Shown: piece by piece, positions 7,250 through 11,171 of the stretch
Layout: the number at the start of each line of letters is the position of its first letter
Numbering within the stretch: the first letter of the stretch is position 1
NCBI GenBank assembly: GCA_037447655.1
Contig: JBBHKE010000861.1
Coordinates: 162,081 to 173,251, forward strand
Origin: Zygnema cylindricum
Lineage: Eukaryota > Streptophyta > Zygnematophyceae > Zygnematales > Zygnemataceae
Reading direction: 5' to 3'
DNA length: 11,171 nt
Made by a program: the position numbers and the translations under genes
The notes under the pieces: generated by a model
What the model was told of the DNA's origin: nothing
The model's input: the letters and a program-made list of their open reading frames with translations, nothing else
Database searches by the model: none

Positions 7250-7385
7250 ATTTTCCCAAGTGTGGGACATGCCGAATCTCGGATTTCTATGAAATCTAAC
7301 AATTCATGCGTCTATGTGCGTATGCTACTCCGTCTGTGTACGGATTCTTAATGCAACTGTGTATGCATTTTGTTGCCTTTGTTTA

Positions 7386-7440
7386 CGCATTATTTTAGGG
7401 TATGTTGTGATTTTCATCTTACCCTAATTGTTATTTGTTG
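7386..7440. repeat. Hairpin repeat, copy 2 (stem 7395-7402 / 7420-7427)
   Basis: TTAGGGTA and TACCCTAA form an 8-bp perfect stem around a 17-base loop that also contains GTGATTTTCAT. It matches copy 1 at 7030-7062, with the same stem and loop lengths and flanks of similar wording. The two copies bracket the tRNA-like sequence. Confidence 0.7.
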
Positions 7441-7589
7441 AATATGTGAACACATGTGTGTCATTTGGAGGATGCATTTCAATATTGTAGTTCATTGGCC
7501 TAGCTTTGCTAAGCTTTTTGTTAAATAGTTTGGGTGGCTTCTGCGGTCTATTTTAAACCAAAGAACAACAATAGGGAACTATATAAGCA

Positions 7590-7770
7590 TATCGGTTCGT
7601 CAACACCATAATGGTTAAGGCGAACGTTTATAAATATTTCGCAAACCTATGTTCAAATCTGGTTTAGGGCAACATTTGGTAATCTCTAATTTTGTCTGCC
7701 TCTCTGTCTGTTTTGCAACTCTGAGACCTCCATTGGTACTCAGAGCAGCAAGCTTACCAAAAGCCTCTAA
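7590..7770 (+). mobile_element. tRNA-derived SINE, copy 1
   Basis: A Pol III A box, TAATGGTTAAGGC (7609-7621), resembles the Ser/Leu tRNA type. A B box, TGTTCAAATCT (7650-7660), follows at the usual distance. The head aligns with the minus-strand copy at 10831-11036 from TATCGNTTCG through the B box to AGGGC, and the body continues to match it (TTTGGT... then CTGCCT...TGNCT). From 7709 the body shares a segment with 428-471. The 3' end is not sharp, and no target-site duplication was found. Confidence 0.6.
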
Positions 7771-8414
7771 GATGATCTCAACCCCTTAGTCTTTGTACGA
7801 GGGTAGCTGACAGCCAGACAATATACAGACTGACCAAAGTGCACCAATTGGAAGAACTGACTCCCCTGAGTCTACCACAAAAAGAATCCTTGAATTTGCT
7901 ACCTTGAGCAGTTAATTATCAATGGTCAAAGATGACCTTTTGTACAGGAGCTCTTTGGCAAAGAGGCGGCTACCTCTAATTTTCTAAGTCCTAAACCCCT
8001 CTCTAAACCCTCTTCTACTGATGTACGGAGCCAATCAATTGAGTGTATAGTACAGAAAGGTACTTCGTACGGAGTACTTTTTGTACGACGATTGTACGAC
8101 ATGGCCAAAAAGATGACGCCTCGCATGTCTGGGTTCGCCATAGTATGTCTCGGAGATGCCATCATCGAATGTCATGCTGCCACATGTCACCCGTTGTGGC
8201 TATGACCGCAAACTGCCAAATCGACCATTCCGCTAAGCCGGCTTGTTTCTCCACCGTTAGATTGATGTCGGCCTTAATTTATAGTCGTTAATATATAATC
8301 AGTACTTTTCGGTGTAACTCTATTTAACTGTGTCTTTGTGATTGTGGCCCGTTTGTCAATAAACCAAACTCCTCTATTTCATCATGTTTAAATAGCTATC
8401 GTACCCTATATATT
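7771..8414. other. No gene recognised
   Basis: Short open frames on both strands have no recognisable domain. The region has several CATGTC words at about 8120-8200. It could include the rest of the Copia 3' LTR, interrupted by the SINE at 8415-8658, but no LTR end could be identified. Confidence 0.4.
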
Positions 8415-8658
8415 TCAGCACAGGTCTTAGACTACAGGGTAAGACTAACGATTACTTTGACGGACGGTTGGTACCAAGATCAAATCCTGGGTCCGTCAAT
8501 CCTTTTGGTGAGTTTACCAAGGCTCTGCCTTCTGACTCTATAAGGAGCATGGGCAGCCATGGCTCTAGCTTCCTCTCCAGCCTTTAGTGACAACGATAAG
8601 TATGGAGGCTAGAGAGAGAAGCTAGAAGCAGACTACCTCTGCTTTTTTTTGCTTCTAG
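8415..8658 (+). mobile_element. tRNA-derived SINE, copy 2, inserted beside or in the Copia LTR
   Basis: A box-like CTACAGGGTAAGAC (8432-8445) is followed by GATCAAATCC (8478-8487), a B box, at about the same spacing as the other copies. The head also holds a 9-bp stem, 8457-8465 with 8491-8499. The body (CTTTTGGTGAG, then CTCTGCCTTCTGACT) is followed by a 3' domain, GGGCAGCCATGGCT...GTGACAACGATAAGTATGGA in outline, that recurs in the minus-strand copy at 10850-10899. The 3' domain forms a long hairpin, 8565-8582 with 8607-8625. A T-run follows at 8643-8650, and a 9-base inverted repeat, CTAGAAGCA and TGCTTCTAG, lies at 8622-8630 and 8650-8658. Confidence 0.68.
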
Positions 8659-8701
8659 TTAAATCAATTAAAAAACCTAAAAAATACCTTTTATTTTAAC
8701 A
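8651..8701 (-). repeat. Start of the Copia 3' LTR (remnant)
   Basis: On the minus strand the sequence after the polypurine tract begins TGTTAAAATAAAAGG, the usual TGTTA start of plant Copia LTRs. After about 50 bases it meets the SINE at 8415-8658, so the rest of the LTR is displaced or lost. No matching 5' LTR is in the window. Confidence 0.6.
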
Positions 8702-8711
8702 CTCCCCTCAT
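8702..8711 (-). other. Polypurine tract
   Basis: ATGAGGGGAG on the minus strand lies directly before the TGTTA LTR start and about 20 bases after the RNase H stop codon. It would prime plus-strand cDNA synthesis. Confidence 0.75.
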
Positions 8712-8729
8712 TTTCCAGTCACTTTTAAT

Positions 8730-10785
8730 TTAAAGTCCACATCTCTCTCTGCAAAAAAATAATTTACGAGAAGGTACAGGCTTAGTCATCATGTTTGCCA
8801 CCATCTCACTGTCTGGTCTGTATTCTAGATTTATTATTTTGTCCTCCACCTTTTCCCTAACAAAGCTAAGTTTGATGTCCATGTGTTTTGCTTTAAAATG
8901 ATGTTTCGCATTAGTCGCACTTGTTATTGCTGCTTGATTATCATTGAATATTTTCTGAATTCCACTTTTAAGATGCCCTAATTCACCAAGTAAGGATTTG
9001 ACCCACATCAATTCCTTCACAGCAGAGCAAGATGCCATATACTCTGCCTCGATGGTAGACTGAGCAATGACCTTTTGCTGCTTACTGCCCCAGCAACAAG
9101 CACCATTCCCCACGTACAACACATATCTAGATGTACATCTTTTCATCGGAGCATCCCCATAGGTAGCATCACTCCAAGTGGTAATGTTTGTGTTTTCCCC
9201 ACCCAGATGTAGCCATAGATCTCTAGTTCCTATGAGATATCTGAGGACCCTTTTAGCTGCTTCCCAATCCCTTTTGGTAGGAGCATTCAGACTCCTACTT
9301 AGTACTCCTACAGCTGCTGCCAAATCCAACAACCACCATTCCCCACGTACAACACATATCTAGATGTACATCTTTTCATCGGAGCATCCCCATAGGTAGC
9401 ATCACTCCAAGTGGTAATGTTTGTGTTTTCCCCACCCAAATGCAGCCATAGATCTCTAGTTCCTATGAGATATCTGAGGACCCTTTTAGCTGCTTCCCAA
9501 TCCCTTTTGGTAGGAGCATTCAGACTCCTACTTAGTACTCCTACAGCTGCTGCCAAATCCGGTTTGGTACAATTCATAAAATAAATCAGACTGCCCACAA
9601 CCTGTCTCTATGGAATAGTCTGCATAAACTTTTTTTCTTCTAGACCTATTTCATCATCTAGAATTAGGATGTCTCCTTCCTCACTCCCCTCACTTCCCTT
9701 CTTTAGGTCCATGGGAGTCGTGCAACTGTTGGCTTTGTTCATCTGAAATTTTTCCAGCATGTTTCCAATTGCCTCTTTCAGAGTTAGTCTAATTACCCTC
9801 TTTTTCCTATCTCTCTCTACTTGTATTTCCAGAATATATCTAGCCTCCCCCATATCCTTCATTTCGAATCTTCCCTGCAGATTTTTTTTTAGTTTGTTAA
9901 TTTTCTTTAATGACTTACTTAGAACAAGAAGATCATCAACGTAAATTGAAATAAAGATGACACCTTCCTCATCTTCAAAAACATAAATTGAATGGTCTGA
10001 ACTAATGCAGATGTATCGCAGATTGGTAAAGAACTCATCAAGTTTTTTGTTCCATTGTCTGAGCGCCTGTTTCAAACCATAGAGAGATTTGATTAGCCGG
10101 CATACGTTACTTTCCTCTCCTTGTTCCACAAATCCTTTCGGCTGTCGTATGAAGATCTCCTCCTCTAGTTCTCTATGTAGAAAAGTTGTCTGTATGTCTA
10201 TCTGGTGTACTTCTATGTCTTCTACAGTTGGCAGACTGAGAAGTATCCGGACCGAGGGAAATCTGACGCTAGAGCGAAGGTTTCTTCGTAGTCTATTCCC
10301 TCTTTCTAAGTAAAACCTTTCGCCACTAACCGGGCCTTATATCGCTCAATAGTATTGTTAGGATTCAGTTTTTATTTGAAAACCCACTTACATCCAATTG
10401 GTTTTTTATCGAGTGGACAATCCACCAACTCCCATGTGTCAGCCGCCATGATTGAAGCCATCTCTTCATTGATGGTCGTCTTCCACCAGTTTCATTCCGG
10501 ACAGTTCATTGCCTCTTCATATGTTTGAGGTTCGTCCGGGTGAGACAGTTTAGTTACCTTGTTGTTAACTTGTTTCTCTTAAAGCCTTTTGCTGCTTCTT
10601 CTCCCTCCCTCAAAATCTGCGGCCGGAATAGATGGTTCTCGTGGATTCTTTGGAATCATCACGGCTTCTCCCCTGTCCCTCGGATCCATATCCGTTTCCA
10701 CCACGTCTTCTGCTTGTGTCATTGGTGCTTCCAAGTCTAATTCTTTCTCTGTCTGTTTTGAATCTGCAAAGATATCATCTTGTTA
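8730..10785 (-). pseudogene. Ty1/Copia pol: linker, reverse transcriptase and RNase H (heavily broken)
   Basis: Read on the minus strand from 10785, an acidic linker leads into the Copia RT domain. Markers in order are TYEEAM and WWKTTI (about 10520-10480), TWELVDCPLD, PIGCKWVF, ERYKARLVAKGF, DYEETF, then, after a frameshift near 10250-10262, RILLSLP, EVHQIDIQTTFLH and KGFVEQ. IKSLYGLKQA follows, then the YVDD catalytic box (9943-9932), FEMKDMGEARYIL, and GSLIYFMNCTKPDLA. RNase H follows with SDATYG, EAEYMA, NDNQAA and TKPV, ending at TAA 8730-8732. Stops lie at 10492-10494, 10372-10374, 10306-10308 and 9608-9610. A 233-bp duplication shifts the frame again. In the final RNase H motif the usual Asp is Asn (8793-8795). 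Integrase is missing, because the SINE at 10831-11036 and unrelated DNA replace it. Confidence 0.92.
9095..9560 (-). repeat. 233-bp direct tandem duplication inside Copia pol
   Basis: Units 9095-9327 and 9328-9560 are nearly identical. Between the aligned parts 9101-9327 and 9334-9560 only two bases differ (9206/9439 and 9210/9443). The unit covers the RT/RNase H junction up to the YVLYVGNG segment. Because 233 is not a multiple of three, the duplication breaks the frame, giving one frame ending in the second unit read (9308-9598) and another starting in it (8730-9332). Removing one unit would put the two frames in register. Confidence 0.95.
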
Positions 10786-10830
10786 AAATTTGTGTATTTT
10801 CTAGGTCTAAATTTATTCTATGTGTTTGTT
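10786..10830. other. Boundary between Copia linker and SINE
   Basis: The Copia-like frame ends at about 10785 and the recognisable SINE 3' domain starts near 10831 (minus-strand orientation). The short A/T-rich stretch between is presumably the SINE tail plus target DNA. No clear target-site duplication is seen. Confidence 0.35.
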
Positions 10831-11036
10831 AGATGGTCTTGTCTAAGTCATCCATACTTGTCGTAGTCACTGGAAGACAGAGATAGCCATGGCTGCCCCA
10901 TAGTTAGAAAGAAATAGGCAAATAGGCAGAAAAACAAATAGGTGACCAAAATACGCCCTGGACAGGATTTGAACCTAGGTCTGTGGTTTATTTTGTATAC
11001 ATTAGCCTTATCCAATAGGGCGTTACCGAAACGATA
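10831..11036 (-). mobile_element. tRNA-derived SINE, copy 3
   Basis: On the minus strand the head begins near 11036. An A box TTGGATAAGGC (11015-11005) and a B box GGTTCAAATCC (10975-10965), which fits the eukaryotic Pol III consensus, lie 40 bases apart. ACGCCCT near 11023 and AGGGCGT near 10953 are exact complements, an acceptor-like pairing. The body (TTTTGGTCACC, CTGCCTATTTGCCT) matches copy 1 at 7590-7770. The 3' domain (10899-10850: GGGGCAGCCATGGCT, then AGTGACTACGACAAGTATGGA) matches copy 2 at 8546-8607. It lies just upstream of the Copia linker, where integrase sequence would be expected. Confidence 0.7.
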
Positions 11037-11171
11037 CACGTGACGGGTTTCAAAGATATATAAACATTAACGCAACAGCTACTTAACAGCAGACTAACCA
11101 AAAAGAGCAATTCATGCATGTACGCGAATCTGAACCATGTAAAATATGTTTTGATCGGACGGCCGGCATTA
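11037..11171. other. Unassigned right edge
   Basis: No integrase-like frame, LTR end or tRNA box is seen on either strand, so the Copia element does not visibly resume before the window ends. Confidence 0.4.

Noticed and set aside
8043-8291. Open frame whose peptide happens to begin MYSTERY
   Set aside because: No domain, a short frame in SINE-flanking DNA, and the wording is a coincidence of one-letter codes.
10089-10832. Several plus-strand open frames over the Copia RT region
   Set aside because: They are antisense shadows of the minus-strand RT and linker sequence.

Overview
The window looks like repeat-rich nuclear DNA of a land plant. No intact host gene is visible. The evidence is indirect: decayed Ty1/Copia and Ty3/Gypsy retrotransposons, a primer-binding site that pairs with plant initiator tRNA-Met, tRNA-derived SINEs with Pol III A and B boxes, and scattered TTTAGGG-like telomere motifs. 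I cannot name the species.

Layout, left to right. 1-447 holds the end of a Copia integrase on the minus strand, running off the left edge. 590-1010 is an unusually CpG-dense block of diverged tandem repeats. 1011-3091 has no convincing gene; it holds a TATA-like site, an A/T-rich tract and a block of strong hairpins (2221-2383). 3092-3794 is a broken plus-strand gag-like frame of an unrecognised retroelement. It collides tail to tail with the 5' half of a Ty3/Gypsy element on the minus strand (3742-5838), made of LTR, PBS, gag, zinc knuckle and protease in one frame with two nonsense codons; reverse transcriptase and everything after it are missing. 5839-7590 is anonymous DNA with short tandem repeats, a tRNA-like cloverleaf (7178-7249), and two copies of a hairpin whose stems differ by compensatory changes (7030-7062 and 7395-7427). 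Three related SINE copies lie at about 7590-7770 (+), 8415-8658 (+) and 10831-11036 (-). Between the last two is the 3' half of a minus-strand Copia element: RT, RNase H, polypurine tract and start of the 3' LTR. It carries a 233-bp frame-breaking tandem duplication.

Nothing here forms a working operon or pathway. The elements form a nested, decaying repeat cluster. The most unusual signals are the covarying hairpin pair around the tRNA-like fold, the CpG-rich higher-order repeat, the hairpin block upstream of the unknown gag, and the family relation among the three SINEs.
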